Positions 15,176 to 22,174 are shown, numbered from the stretch's first letter. The stretch is DNA of 26,499 nt from Lachnospiraceae bacterium UBA7179 (GCA_002491195.1 DKVL01000068.1:730-27228), one strand, 5' to 3'. Notes: generated by a model not told the origin, from the letters alone. Numbers and translations are program-made.

Positions 15176-16516
15176 ATGCCGGAAATGGATGAGGCGGTTT
15201 TAAAGAGAGTCCTGCCTCACAGTATCGAGGCGGAGCAGTCGGTGATCGGATCCATGCTGATGGACAAGGAAGCGATCACCATAGCAGGCGAGCAGATCAG
15301 CGGCGAGGATTTTTATGGGAAACAGTATGGTATTCTCTTTGATGCCATGGTGGAGCTCAACGATGAGGGAAAGCCGGTTGACCTGGTGACACTGCAGGAG
15401 AGACTCAAAGAAAAAGGCGTGCCGCCGGAAATCTACAATCTCGAATACATAAGGGATGTGATGGCTGCGGTGCCGACCTCAGCAAACATCAAGCATTATG
15501 CCAATATCGTGGCAGAGAAAGCGGTCCTGCGAAAGCTGATCCGTGTCAACGAGGAAATTGCAAATACCTGTTATGCCCAGAATGATTCGCTGGAGTCCAT
15601 ACTGGAGGCTTCCGAGAAGAGTATCTTTGATATTATTCAGAAGCGCAACAGCGGCGATTTCGTGCCGATCAGACAGGTTGTCATGAACGCGATGAACTTA
15701 ATCGAGGAGGCGTCCAAGAACAAGGGCGCAGTGACAGGGATCGCGACGGGATTCCTTGATCTGGATTACAAGACTGCCGGAATGCAGCCTTCTGATCTGA
15801 TACTGATCGCGGCGCGTCCTTCGATGGGAAAGACGGCGTTTGTACTGAATATCGCACAGCACGTGGCATTTCACGACAGGAAATCTGTTGCCATTTTTTC
15901 ACTGGAAATGTCCAAAGAACAGCTGGTTAACCGTCTGTTATCGTTGGAGTCCAAGGTAAATTCACAGGCGATCAGGACAGGAAACATGAAGGATGACGAG
16001 TGGGAACGCCTGATTGAGAGCGCAGATGTGATCGGGCGCTCAGGGCTGCTGATCGATGACACGCCGGGCATTAGTATCGGGGAACTTCGTTCTAAATGCA
16101 GAAAGTTCAAACTCGAGTATGATATCCAGATGATCATAATCGATTATCTACAGCTGATGACAGGTTCGGGGAAGAATAATGAGTCGAGGCAGCAGGAAAT
16201 CTCGGAGATATCAAGGTCATTAAAGGCTCTGGCGCGCGAACTGCATGTGCCTGTGATAGCACTTTCGCAGCTCTCGCGCGCTGTGGAACAGAGGCCGGAT
16301 CACAGACCGATGCTCTCTGACTTGAGAGAGTCAGGAGCCATCGAGCAGGACGCCGACGTTGTCATGTTTATCTATCGCGATGATTATTACAACAAGGACA
16401 CAGAGCTGAAAAATGTGGCGGAGATCATTATTGCAAAGCAGAGAAACGGTGCGATCGGTACGATCAATCTGGCATGGCTGCCGGATTATACGCAATTTGC
16501 CAACTTGGCAAAATAA
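15176..16516 (+). CDS. dnaB: Replicative DNA helicase
   Basis: This hexameric 5'-3' helicase unwinds DNA at the replication fork and interacts with primase. The 446-aa length is normal. The N-terminal DnaB domain (VLPHSIEAEQSVIGSMLMD, ~11-29) is followed by a linker and the RecA-like C-terminal ATPase. Walker A RPSMGKT lies at ~214-220, Walker B MIIIDYLQLM at ~318-327, and the SQLSRAVEQRPDHRPMLSDL and ESGAIEQDADVVMFIYR segments follow. There is no intein. ATG 15176 follows AGGAGGTTGAGCG, 11 bases after rplI. Confidence 0.98.
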   Translation: MPEMDEAVLKRVLPHSIEAEQSVIGSMLMDKEAITIAGEQISGEDFYGKQYGILFDAMVELNDEGKPVDLVTLQERLKEKGVPPEIYNLEYIRDVMAAVPTSANIKHYANIVAEKAVLRKLIRVNEEIANTCYAQNDSLESILEASEKSIFDIIQKRNSGDFVPIRQVVMNAMNLIEEASKNKGAVTGIATGFLDLDYKTAGMQPSDLILIAARPSMGKTAFVLNIAQHVAFHDRKSVAIFSLEMSKEQLVNRLLSLESKVNSQAIRTGNMKDDEWERLIESADVIGRSGLLIDDTPGISIGELRSKCRKFKLEYDIQMIIIDYLQLMTGSGKNNESRQQEISEISRSLKALARELHVPVIALSQLSRAVEQRPDHRPMLSDLRESGAIEQDADVVMFIYRDDYYNKDTELKNVAEIIIAKQRNGAIGTINLAWLPDYTQFANLAK

Positions 16517-16580
16517 TAAAATTATATAACAACCGCTGCGATATGAGATATTTCGTGGAAATGCAGTAGTATGATTACAG

Positions 16581-16613
16581 AAGAGGACAGGGTAAGAACC
16601 AGTCCTCTTTTTC
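16581..16613 (+). terminator. Terminator after dnaB
   Basis: AAGAGGAC (16581-16588) pairs with GTCCTCTT (16602-16609), followed by TTTC. It closes the gdpP-rplI-dnaB cluster. Confidence 0.8.
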
Positions 16614-16634
16614 TATATAGAATCGACAAAAAGG

Positions 16635-16648
16635 TGTCAAAAGTGACA
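16635..16648 (+). promoter_or_regulatory. TGTCA-AAAG-TGACA inverted repeat
   Basis: A perfect 5-bp dyad lies 17 bases before the GTG start of the MerR-like gene. It could be an autoregulatory operator, but it is short enough to arise by chance. Confidence 0.25.
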
Positions 16649-16664
16649 AGAAAGGAGTATTCAA

Positions 16665-17609
16665 GTGGTAAAGGAAAAGTATTTGATCAACGAGGCTGCA
16701 AAAGAAGTGCATGTAGAGTCACACGTTCTAAGGTACTGGGAGGAGGAACTGGCGCTGCCCATCAAGCGGAATGAGCAGGGGCACAGAATCTATACACAGG
16801 AGGATATCGACAGATTTATTATGATTAAGGATCTCAAAGATCAGGGGCTGCAGCTAAGGGCAGTGAAGACAATATTAGACCAGATACATAGTGATAATGG
16901 AGGCGGGGAGGATATGAGAGCAGATAATCCATTTGCACAAAAGCAGCTGACAAAAATTTTAAAATCAGGGGAGGTAAAGATGACGGAAATGAAAAAATCT
17001 GAGGATACGAAATGGAATGAGCGGTTCGGGCGAAATCACGAGGCGATGGCAAATCGCATGGGTGCAGACGAAAAGAGCAATGATTCTAGTGAGGACAATA
17101 GGACAGACATGAAAAATATGATTGAAATCAAAGAAATGAGATCTCTTGACGAGCGGGCGGATTATGCGCGGAATGAGCATCTGCCAGAGGCAGGACAGGC
17201 ACAGACCTTGCGATTGCAGTATCTCTTTCAGAAGTTGATCAAGGACGCGGTAGCTGTGAACAACAAGGAGATGGCAGATCAACTGGTTGAGCGCATTACC
17301 CAGAACGTAAAAGGTGACCTGTGCAAGGAACTTGACTATCAGTTCCGCCTCATGGAGGAGCGCGATGAGGAGAGAGTGACTAGAAGACACGAACTTGAAG
17401 ATCAGCGTAATGAAGAGTACTATAAGCGAATTGATGAACTTCTGCGGCAATACAGTGTTAAGGGTGGAAAGTTAAAAGACAAGGCTAAGGAAAAAAATAA
17501 GGAGAAGCAAAAAGAGAAAACAATTGAGTTTCCTAATTCCAAGGAAAAAGGAGCACCAAAGGCAAAGAAAGAGTTTCATCTCTTTCGAAAAGCCGTTGAG
17601 GCGAAATAA
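16665..17609 (+). CDS. MerR-type HTH protein with coiled coil and basic tail
   Basis: The start is GTG 16665, after AAAGGAGTATTCAA; the product has 314 aa. Residues ~5-72 form a MerR winged helix (YLINEAAKEVHVESHVLRYW, GHRIYTQEDIDRF, GLQLRAVKTIL). Unlike metal- or drug-sensing MerR regulators there is no recognisable effector domain. Residues ~80-160 are polar, ~165-275 are charged helices likely to form a coiled coil (ERDEERVTRRHELEDQRNEE), and the C-terminus is a Lys-rich tail (KEKNKEKQKEK). This layout resembles the chromosome-anchoring protein RacA and phage MerR/DUF3967 proteins more than a one-step regulator. DNA binding is well supported; a structural role is an inference. Confidence 0.7.
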   Translation: MVKEKYLINEAAKEVHVESHVLRYWEEELALPIKRNEQGHRIYTQEDIDRFIMIKDLKDQGLQLRAVKTILDQIHSDNGGGEDMRADNPFAQKQLTKILKSGEVKMTEMKKSEDTKWNERFGRNHEAMANRMGADEKSNDSSEDNRTDMKNMIEIKEMRSLDERADYARNEHLPEAGQAQTLRLQYLFQKLIKDAVAVNNKEMADQLVERITQNVKGDLCKELDYQFRLMEERDEERVTRRHELEDQRNEEYYKRIDELLRQYSVKGGKLKDKAKEKNKEKQKEKTIEFPNSKEKGAPKAKKEFHLFRKAVEAK

Positions 17610-17640
17610 GAAGCTGCACGTCGCCAGGCGCGCAAAAACA

Positions 17641-17672
17641 AAAAATGTGCTGCCAGTCGGCAGCACATTTTT
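17641..17672. terminator. Strong bidirectional terminator
   Basis: AAAAATGTGCTGCC (17641-17654), loop AGTC, GGCAGCACATTTTT (17659-17672): a 14-bp perfect stem with T-runs on both strands. It ends the MerR-like gene and, on the minus strand, the ferredoxin gene. Confidence 0.92.
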
Positions 17673-17690
17673 ATAATGTAATTTTATAAT

Positions 17691-17861
17691 TTACGCCTGG
17701 TCGATAGATCCTGTAGGGCATGCACCTGCGCAGGAGCCACAGTCGATGCACTTCTCAGGATCGATCTCGAACTTGCCATCGCCCATGCTGATCGCGCCAA
17801 CCGGGCACTGAGACTCACAAGCCCCACAAGAAACACATGCATCCGAAATCTGATATGCCAT
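17691..17861 (-). CDS. 2[4Fe-4S] ferredoxin
   Basis: The start is ATG 17861 (56 aa), after AAAGGAGGAATTTGTACT. Two full cluster-binding motifs are present: CVSCGACESQCP and CIDCGSCAGACP, each C-x2-C-x2-C-x3-C-P. This is a clostridial-type low-potential electron carrier. Being next to pflA on the same strand, it is a plausible electron donor for that radical-SAM enzyme, but it may also serve hydrogenase or pyruvate:ferredoxin oxidoreductase. The 245-base gap to pflA contains inverted repeats, so the two may be transcribed separately. Confidence 0.95.
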   Translation of the reverse strand: MAYQISDACVSCGACESQCPVGAISMGDGKFEIDPEKCIDCGSCAGACPTGSIDQA

Positions 17862-17972
17862 AGTACAAATTCCTCCTTTAATCATTCAATTATTATGTTG
17901 CAGCAGGCTGAATAACTGTCAGATTGCGAGTACACGAGTGAACAGTAACAACCGCTACAAATCACAGCCACA

Positions 17973-18010
17973 TGACAAGTATCTGAAATGAGTCCGATCA
18001 ATACTTGTCA
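17973..18010. repeat. 10-bp inverted repeat upstream of the ferredoxin gene
   Basis: TGACAAGTAT (17973-17982) and ATACTTGTCA (18001-18010) are perfect complements around 18 bases. On the minus strand the outer arm contains TTGACA, but no -10 is found at normal distance. It may be a regulator site or RNA stem ahead of the ferredoxin gene. Confidence 0.45.
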
Positions 18011-18030
18011 ACACAGATATTTTAATATAA

Positions 18031-18092
18031 ATTTGTATGAATTACAATAAAAAAAATATAATTTATTGTAAAGTATCTGATTAAATACAAAT
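18031..18092. repeat. Nested inverted repeats downstream of pflA
   Basis: ATTTGTAT (18031-18038) pairs with ATACAAAT (18085-18092), enclosing TTACAATAAA (18042-18051) and TTTATTGTAA (18062-18071), a perfect 10-bp stem with an A-rich loop. Read on the minus strand this lies just after the pflA stop and could terminate or stabilise its mRNA. It is all A/T, so the fold would be weak. Confidence 0.45.
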
Positions 18093-18105
18093 ACGTCAGA
18101 AGCTG

Positions 18106-18876
18106 TTATGACAGTTCCTTTTTGACAGGAAGTCCCCTTCTTTCCCGGATGCCGTTCAGGATATGCTGCTTCAGTTCGGGAACCTTGCTCTTGTCCATCT
18201 CAGGAACGCCTTCAAGGCGGTATTTCATGCCAAGTTCGTCGTATTTTTTCTTCCCCATCGTATGATAAGGGAGAACGTCGAGTGCTTTGAGGTTTTTCAG
18301 CCCGCCGATAAAGTATCCTAATCTGCGTAGATCTTCCGGATCGTCTGTGATGCCGGGGACAACTACATGGCGGATCCAGATTTCCACATTTTTGCGGTCG
18401 AGGTACTCTGCAAAGGCGAGGATGCCATCGTTTGGTTGTTTTACCAGTTCCTTATGTTTCTCTGGATCAATATGTTTGATATCAAGCATCACGAGATCGG
18501 TTACCTTGCAGAGGTTGTCTAACTTGGCAAGCCACTCGGGATTGCCATCCGGGCGGTAGGCGATGCCGGATGTGTCCAGACAGGTATTAATACCGCGCTC
18601 ATGTGCCAATGTAAAGAGTTCCAGCAGAAAATCGATCTGCATCAGCGGTTCACCGCCAGTCACAGTGATGCCGCCTCCGTTGTAGAACGGCTTATTCCGC
18701 TCATAGTTTTCCAGGATTTCCTCTGGTTCCATTAGAGTGCCGGCATTCATCTCCCAAGTATCCGGATTGTGGCAGTACGCACATCTCATAGGACATCCCT
18801 GTACAAAGACAACATAGCGGACGCCGGGGCCGTCAACTGTTCCAAATGATTCTAAAGAGTGTATTCTTCCTTGCAT
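18106..18876 (-). CDS. pflA: Pyruvate formate-lyase-activating enzyme
   Basis: This radical-SAM enzyme abstracts a hydrogen from the glycine of pyruvate formate-lyase to create the stable glycyl radical. I chose ATG 18876 (256 aa), which gives the usual start MQGRIHSLESFGTVDGPGVR and has AGGAAAGG upstream; the ATG 42 bases further up lacks a good ribosome site. The 4Fe-4S motif CPMRCAYC (Cys28, Cys32, Cys35) is followed by HNPDTW, GGGITVTGGEP (SAM binding) and HVVVPGITDD. In this genome its substrate would be the separately encoded 81-residue glycyl-radical protein at 21630-21875. It is divergent from the ECF sigma gene. Confidence 0.97.
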   Translation of the reverse strand: MQGRIHSLESFGTVDGPGVRYVVFVQGCPMRCAYCHNPDTWEMNAGTLMEPEEILENYERNKPFYNGGGITVTGGEPLMQIDFLLELFTLAHERGINTCLDTSGIAYRPDGNPEWLAKLDNLCKVTDLVMLDIKHIDPEKHKELVKQPNDGILAFAEYLDRKNVEIWIRHVVVPGITDDPEDLRRLGYFIGGLKNLKALDVLPYHTMGKKKYDELGMKYRLEGVPEMDKSKVPELKQHILNGIRERRGLPVKKELS

Positions 18877-18916
18877 AGTATCAACCTTTCCTGTATCATA
18901 ATAATTTGATATATTC

Positions 18917-18922
18917 ATTATA
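18917..18922 (-). promoter_or_regulatory. Likely -10 of pflA
   Basis: A perfect TATAAT on the minus strand, about 40 bases before the pflA start. No convincing -35 is seen 17 bases further up, so activation by a regulator would be expected. Confidence 0.4.
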
Positions 18923-18953
18923 CCCTATTTTTTCCGAATGAGGTATATTTTTT

Positions 18954-18979
18954 GGGACACTTTTTTCTTTTTTATCGTC
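18954..18979 (+). promoter_or_regulatory. ECF-type promoter of the sigma/anti-sigma operon
   Basis: GGGACA (18954-18959), 16 bases, CGTC (18976-18979). ECF sigma genes are commonly transcribed by their own product. The geometry and T-rich spacer match the elements at 82 and 2122, though the -10 there is GTATC. Confidence 0.5.
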
Positions 18980-19027
18980 TAATGTATGTAAGGCGAAAGC
19001 AATGATCATTCTTTACGAGTCTTGATA

Positions 19028-19089
19028 AGGAGCTGTAGAAAAAAGAACTGTCATGAAATGAGTATTTCGTGGTTCTTCCTACAGATCCT
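19028..19089. repeat. Long hairpin repeat in the sigma-gene leader
   Basis: AGGAGCTGTAG (19028-19038) pairs with CTACAGATCCT (19079-19089) with one mismatch; AAGAAC/GTTCTT and ATGAAAT/ATTTCGT continue the stem inward. The arms resemble the palindromic repeats at 4851 and 12557. It lies in the 5' leader of the ECF operon, ending about 16 bases before its ribosome site. Confidence 0.6.
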
Positions 19090-19119
19090 AAGATAATAAA
19101 ATAGAGAGGAAAGAGCGGC

Positions 19120-19668
19120 ATGAATAACTTGGTAAAACGTGCCCAGAGAGGGGACGCCGATGCGTTTACGGAGTTGATGCAGTCACAGATGCAAAATCTG
19201 TACAAAGCGGCGCGGGCAATCCTGAACAACGACGAGGATATTGCGGATGCCGTCGCGGACACGCTTCTGGTCTGCTGGGAAAAAATAGCGCAGCTTAGGA
19301 AGGTGGAGTTTTTTCGGACATGGATGACAAAGATCCTGATCAATAAGTGCAATGATATCCTGAGAACAAAGAAGGAACTTGCCTACAACGATGAGCTGTT
19401 GCAGGAATTTCCGGAGGAAACGCAGGAGTACAATAACGTAGAGTGGCTGGAAGTGATGAAATGTCTGGACGAAAAGTACAGATTAGTGATGGTTCTCTAC
19501 TATGTAAACGGACTGACAACCGCACAGATCAGCGAAACGCTGAATATGCCGGCAAGTACCGTGCGGACACGGCTGGCAAGAGGGCGTGACCAGATAGCGG
19601 CAGTCTGTCAGATTGACGAGAAGCGCAATGGGAAGCGGAATGCGGCAGTAAACGGAGGTAGAATATGA
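19120..19668 (+). CDS. ECF RNA polymerase sigma factor
   Basis: This 182-aa protein directs RNA polymerase to a stress or envelope regulon. Region 2 covers ~8-75 (RAQRGDADAFTEL, DIADAVADTLLVCWEKI, FRTWMTKILINKCNDILR) and region 4 ~108-162 (LDEKYRLVMVLYYVNGLTTA, QISETLNMPASTVRTRLARG, with its helix-turn-helix). There is no region 3, as in group 4 sigmas. ATG 19120 follows AGAGGAAAGAGCGGC. Its stop overlaps the next start in ATGA, so the two proteins are made together, as expected for a sigma/anti-sigma pair. A match to its own upstream element suggests autoregulation; the two secreted proteins at 275 and 2240 are possible targets. Confidence 0.95.
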   Translation: MNNLVKRAQRGDADAFTELMQSQMQNLYKAARAILNNDEDIADAVADTLLVCWEKIAQLRKVEFFRTWMTKILINKCNDILRTKKELAYNDELLQEFPEETQEYNNVEWLEVMKCLDEKYRLVMVLYYVNGLTTAQISETLNMPASTVRTRLARGRDQIAAVCQIDEKRNGKRNAAVNGGRI

Positions 19669-20855
19669 AGAAGGAAAATGCGATCGAGACATTGCAGATG
19701 GATATTGTGATTCCGGAAATTGTCCAGCAGAGAGCAGATCACGTATTTGAGCAGATCAGGAGCGAGAGCAGAAACAGTGGAGAAAACGGAGGAAAGACAA
19801 TGGGATATTCAGGAAAAGCGGCGCGAAAAGGGATGTGGGCTGCTGTGGCGGCAGCGGTACTGGTGTTGGGTACTGTGGCATGTGCAGCCTATATGCACTG
19901 GAGCAGTGGGATGGAGCAAAAGTTCAATGTCACACAGGAGCAGAAAGTGTATCTGGAGGAGAGCCAGATCACAATGCCAATGAACAACAGTGTCACACAG
20001 GAAGGGATTACTGTCACCGTACAGCAGAGTATCGTGGATGCCCATTTCGCACATCTCTCGTTCCGGGTGGATGGATACAGCGTCGAGGAAGGTATACAGC
20101 CCGATTTTGAGTATGTGGTCACGACGGTGGACGGCGAACATCCCAGTGCGACGGGGGGGAGCTTTTTTGATAACCTGCATGTGGATAACGATGGGAATTT
20201 CACATATACTGATGGCACACCTGCCAAGGAGAATGCGGACGGGGGCATTATTGGAAAGTATGTCAATGATGACGGCAGCATGGAATACGTGATGACGCTG
20301 ATGACAGACCGGCAGGATGACAGCCTCATAGGAAAGCCGATCCATATTGAGTTCCAGAATCTGGGAACGGTCAGCAAAGCGGCATATACGCCGGATATTG
20401 ATGCCACATGGACTTTTGATTTTACACTGGAGGCATCGGAGCAGATCAGGACAGTTGAACTCTCACAGGCTTTAGGAGACACTGGCGCCACGGTTACGAA
20501 AGTGGAGATCTCACCGATTTCATTCTATATTGAGTATGACTTCCCGCTGCAGGAGGTTGCGATTGACGGGGAGGACCAGGATGGGAATCCGATTCAGTCC
20601 ACTACATTTGTGGAGACGCCGCGGCTTACCGGGGTGCGTCTCAAAGACGGAACAAGGCTCACAGGCATTGCGCAGGCCGGTTCGACAGGGTACACTGCGG
20701 GTGACACAGATACGTACATTTCATATTGTGGGACGGACCATATCATAGATCCGGCGGAGGTCGATGCGCTGCTGTTCATTAAGACAGAGCCGGAAACGCA
20801 GCAGGAGTATCTTAATATGCCAGAGGATAAACTGTACATTGTGCCATTGAATTAA
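19665..20855 (+). CDS. DUF4179-type membrane anti-sigma factor (probable)
   Basis: This 396-aa protein is translationally coupled to the ECF sigma (ATGA overlap). The cytoplasmic N-terminus (~1-55) holds an amphipathic helix (IPEIVQQRADHVFEQIRSES) likely to hold the sigma factor. One transmembrane helix spans ~57-76 (GMWAAVAAAVLVLGTVACAA). Residues ~80-396 lie outside the cell and are rich in beta strands; VTQEGITVTVQQSIVDAHFA followed by LSFRV is the familiar DUF4179 pattern. By analogy with other sigma/anti-sigma pairs it would hold the sigma at the membrane until an extracellular signal releases it, for example by proteolysis. No protease gene is nearby. The signal is unknown. Confidence 0.85.
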   Translation: MKKENAIETLQMDIVIPEIVQQRADHVFEQIRSESRNSGENGGKTMGYSGKAARKGMWAAVAAAVLVLGTVACAAYMHWSSGMEQKFNVTQEQKVYLEESQITMPMNNSVTQEGITVTVQQSIVDAHFAHLSFRVDGYSVEEGIQPDFEYVVTTVDGEHPSATGGSFFDNLHVDNDGNFTYTDGTPAKENADGGIIGKYVNDDGSMEYVMTLMTDRQDDSLIGKPIHIEFQNLGTVSKAAYTPDIDATWTFDFTLEASEQIRTVELSQALGDTGATVTKVEISPISFYIEYDFPLQEVAIDGEDQDGNPIQSTTFVETPRLTGVRLKDGTRLTGIAQAGSTGYTAGDTDTYISYCGTDHIIDPAEVDALLFIKTEPETQQEYLNMPEDKLYIVPLN

Positions 20856-20926
20856 GGAACTGTCTTCTTTGCAGCTGAACACTTATACTGCGTCCTTGTC
20901 ACAAGTAATGTTAAGAATCAATTGTC

Positions 20927-20965
20927 AATGCATGGATCGTGTAAATGATCCATGCATTTTCTCTT
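20927..20965 (+). terminator. Terminator of the sigma/anti-sigma operon
   Basis: AATGCATGGATC (20927-20938), loop, GATCCATGCATT (20947-20958), then TTCTCTTT. The region 20856-21060 otherwise holds only AT-rich DNA and a partial repeat end, AGGAACTGT, at 20855-20863. Confidence 0.85.
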
Positions 20966-21060
20966 TGCATAAGTACCTAAGTATTATTAATGTAAGTATA
21001 AAATATTTATAAAAAGTTATGTAGAATCATTAAAAAGTAAACAAAGTAAGCAAAAAATGC

Positions 21061-21089
21061 TTTACACTTGTGCAAAAACCAAGTAAAAT
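21061..21089 (+). promoter_or_regulatory. Sigma-A promoter of the BlaI-type gene with overlapping dyad
   Basis: TTTACA (21061-21066), 17 bases, TAAAAT (21084-21089). The -35 is embedded in TTTACAC-TT-GTGCAAA (21061-21076), a dyad with one mismatch, a natural position for autorepression by the gene product. Confidence 0.6.
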
Positions 21090-21155
21090 AGAAGTGATAG
21101 GTTATTTGTGGTAGGGATTTTTCGTACCTGTTTTTATTTAATGGAGGAAGTCATT

Positions 21156-21542
21156 ATGGATAATAATGTCAAATGTGAAATGTCACAGTCAGAGAGCCTG
21201 ATTATGGATTTTCTATGGAAGAATGATGGTGGAAAAGGCTTTAGTGAGATTATGGAATATCTGAATGGGGAATTGCATAAAAATTGGAAAAAGCAGACAA
21301 TTAATACGTTTATCAGACATTTGATCGACAAGGGACTGATATCGGCGGATGCCAGCCAGAAGAGCAGGCGTTACTCCGCAGCGTTGACACCAGCACAATA
21401 TGCGCGGGGGAAGGCCAATAAGATCCTGGCTGACTATTACGATGGATCAGTTGAGGTATTTTTGTCAGCGCTTACTGGAGGAAAGCAGCTCAGCAAGAAA
21501 CTGGCGGACGAGCTGCACGAGATGGTGCAAAGCGATCTTTGA
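21156..21542 (+). CDS. BlaI/MecI-family transcriptional repressor
   Basis: ATG 21156 (128 aa) has GGAGG eight bases upstream. The winged helix (~8-78: SQSESLIMDFLWKNDGG, FSEIMEYLN, WKKQTINTFIRHLIDKGLIS) and the C-terminal dimerisation helices (LTPAQYARGKANKILADYYD, LSKKLADELHEMV) are the BlaI/MecI pattern. These repressors usually control beta-lactam resistance together with the membrane sensor-protease BlaR1. No BlaR1 or beta-lactamase gene is present next to it, so it may act alone or on distant genes. The gene is single, with its own promoter and terminator. Confidence 0.88.
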   Translation: MDNNVKCEMSQSESLIMDFLWKNDGGKGFSEIMEYLNGELHKNWKKQTINTFIRHLIDKGLISADASQKSRRYSAALTPAQYARGKANKILADYYDGSVEVFLSALTGGKQLSKKLADELHEMVQSDL

Positions 21543-21583
21543 TAGAATAGTGCCAGCGAATGCATTGCTGGCATTGGCATATG

Positions 21584-21616
21584 AAAAGCCCTGAGAGAAC
21601 ACTCAGGGCTTTTTTA
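21584..21616. terminator. Bidirectional terminator between the blaI-type gene and the pfl locus
   Basis: AAAAGCCCTGAG (21584-21595) pairs with CTCAGGGCTTTT (21602-21613), followed by TTT. Convergent genes end on both sides, so it also ends the minus-strand pfl transcript. Confidence 0.92.
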
Positions 21617-21629
21617 TGTCTATTTATCA

Positions 21630-21875
21630 TTAAATTGCTTCGTGGAATGTACGTGAGATAACGTCTGCCTGCTGTTCCGGTGTCAATTTGATAAAGTTAA
21701 CAGCGTATCCGGATACACGGATTGTCAGCTGCGGATAATTCTCAGGATGCTTCTGCGCATCGATCAGAGTATCTCTGTTGAGTACATTAACGTTAAGGTG
21801 ATGGCCGCCCTTTGTAGCATAACCATCTAATAAAGAAACTAAATTATCAACCTGTGTTGCATTATCAACTGCCAT
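21630..21875 (-). CDS. Separately encoded glycyl-radical subunit of pyruvate formate-lyase
   Basis: This 81-aa protein is the C-terminal segment that a one-piece PFL carries. It reads VDNLVSLLDGYATKGG, HHLNVNVLNRDTLIDAQ, HPENYPQLTIRVSGYAVNF and QQADVISRTFHEAI. The radical glycine is Gly56 in RVSGYAV. It has a strong ribosome site, AGGAGG, and its own ATG (21875). PFL converts pyruvate and CoA to formate and acetyl-CoA; the glycyl radical is made by PflA on this loop and passes to the Cys pair of the large subunit. A related free-standing protein, GrcA/YfiD, replaces oxygen-damaged PFL tails in Escherichia coli, but there the main PFL is complete. Here the large subunit lacks this part entirely, so the protein should be essential for activity. 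Confidence 0.93.
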   Translation of the reverse strand: MAVDNATQVDNLVSLLDGYATKGGHHLNVNVLNRDTLIDAQKHPENYPQLTIRVSGYAVNFIKLTPEQQADVISRTFHEAI

Positions 21876-21906
21876 AGTTATATACCTCCTATATTATATA
21901 TATCAT

Positions 21907-22110
21907 TTATTCATTGTCCAATCCCTCATGGAGCGTTGGTACGCTGCATGCCATGGGATTGCTGGAACAGTCTGTACATCCAAGTGTCTGGACTTCTTTT
22001 GTGGAAACGTCCTCGCTGACATCTACATTGAAATGTCCTACGGCTTTCTCACTCGAAAAACCGGCATCAAGCTGTGATACGAGGTCGTCAATCATTGATT
22101 TTTCATCCAT
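21907..22110 (-). CDS. Small Cys-rich protein resembling the glycyl-radical subunit without its radical loop
   Basis: This 67-aa protein lies between the PFL large subunit and the radical subunit, on the same strand. Residues 7-31 (IDDLVSQLDAGFSS ... GHFNVDV) align with VDNLVSLLDGYATK ... HHLNVNV of the radical subunit. The very end (TLHEGL) is also like its TFHEAI. Between them, where the radical subunit has YPQLTIRVSGYAV, this protein has a Cys segment with Cys45, Cys48 and Cys55 (C-x2-C-x6-C). ATG 22110 has a moderate ribosome site, AGGTG. I know of no named family. It could bind a metal or cluster, or cap or regulate the large subunit, or be a decaying duplicate. The intact frame and kept motif argue against pure decay. 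Confidence 0.65.
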   Translation of the reverse strand: MDEKSMIDDLVSQLDAGFSSEKAVGHFNVDVSEDVSTKEVQTLGCTDCSSNPMACSVPTLHEGLDNE

Positions 22111-22138
22111 AGATTACACCTATTCCCCTCTTTTTGAT

Positions 22139-22168
22139 GGCAGCTGCAGGTAAAGCCCGCAGCTGGCC
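22139..22168 (-). repeat. Intergenic hairpin in the pfl operon
   Basis: AGCTGC (22142-22147) and GCAGCT (22159-22164) pair, extended by GGC/GCC around a bulge. It lies between the duplicated PFL tail and the small Cys protein and may set mRNA processing or stability. No T-run follows. Confidence 0.45.
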
Positions 22169-22174
22169 ATTAAA

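Noticed and set aside
21907..22110. The small Cys protein as a RiPP or bacteriocin precursor
   Set aside because: No maturase, protease or exporter gene is nearby, and similarity to the radical subunit explains its N-terminus and location better.
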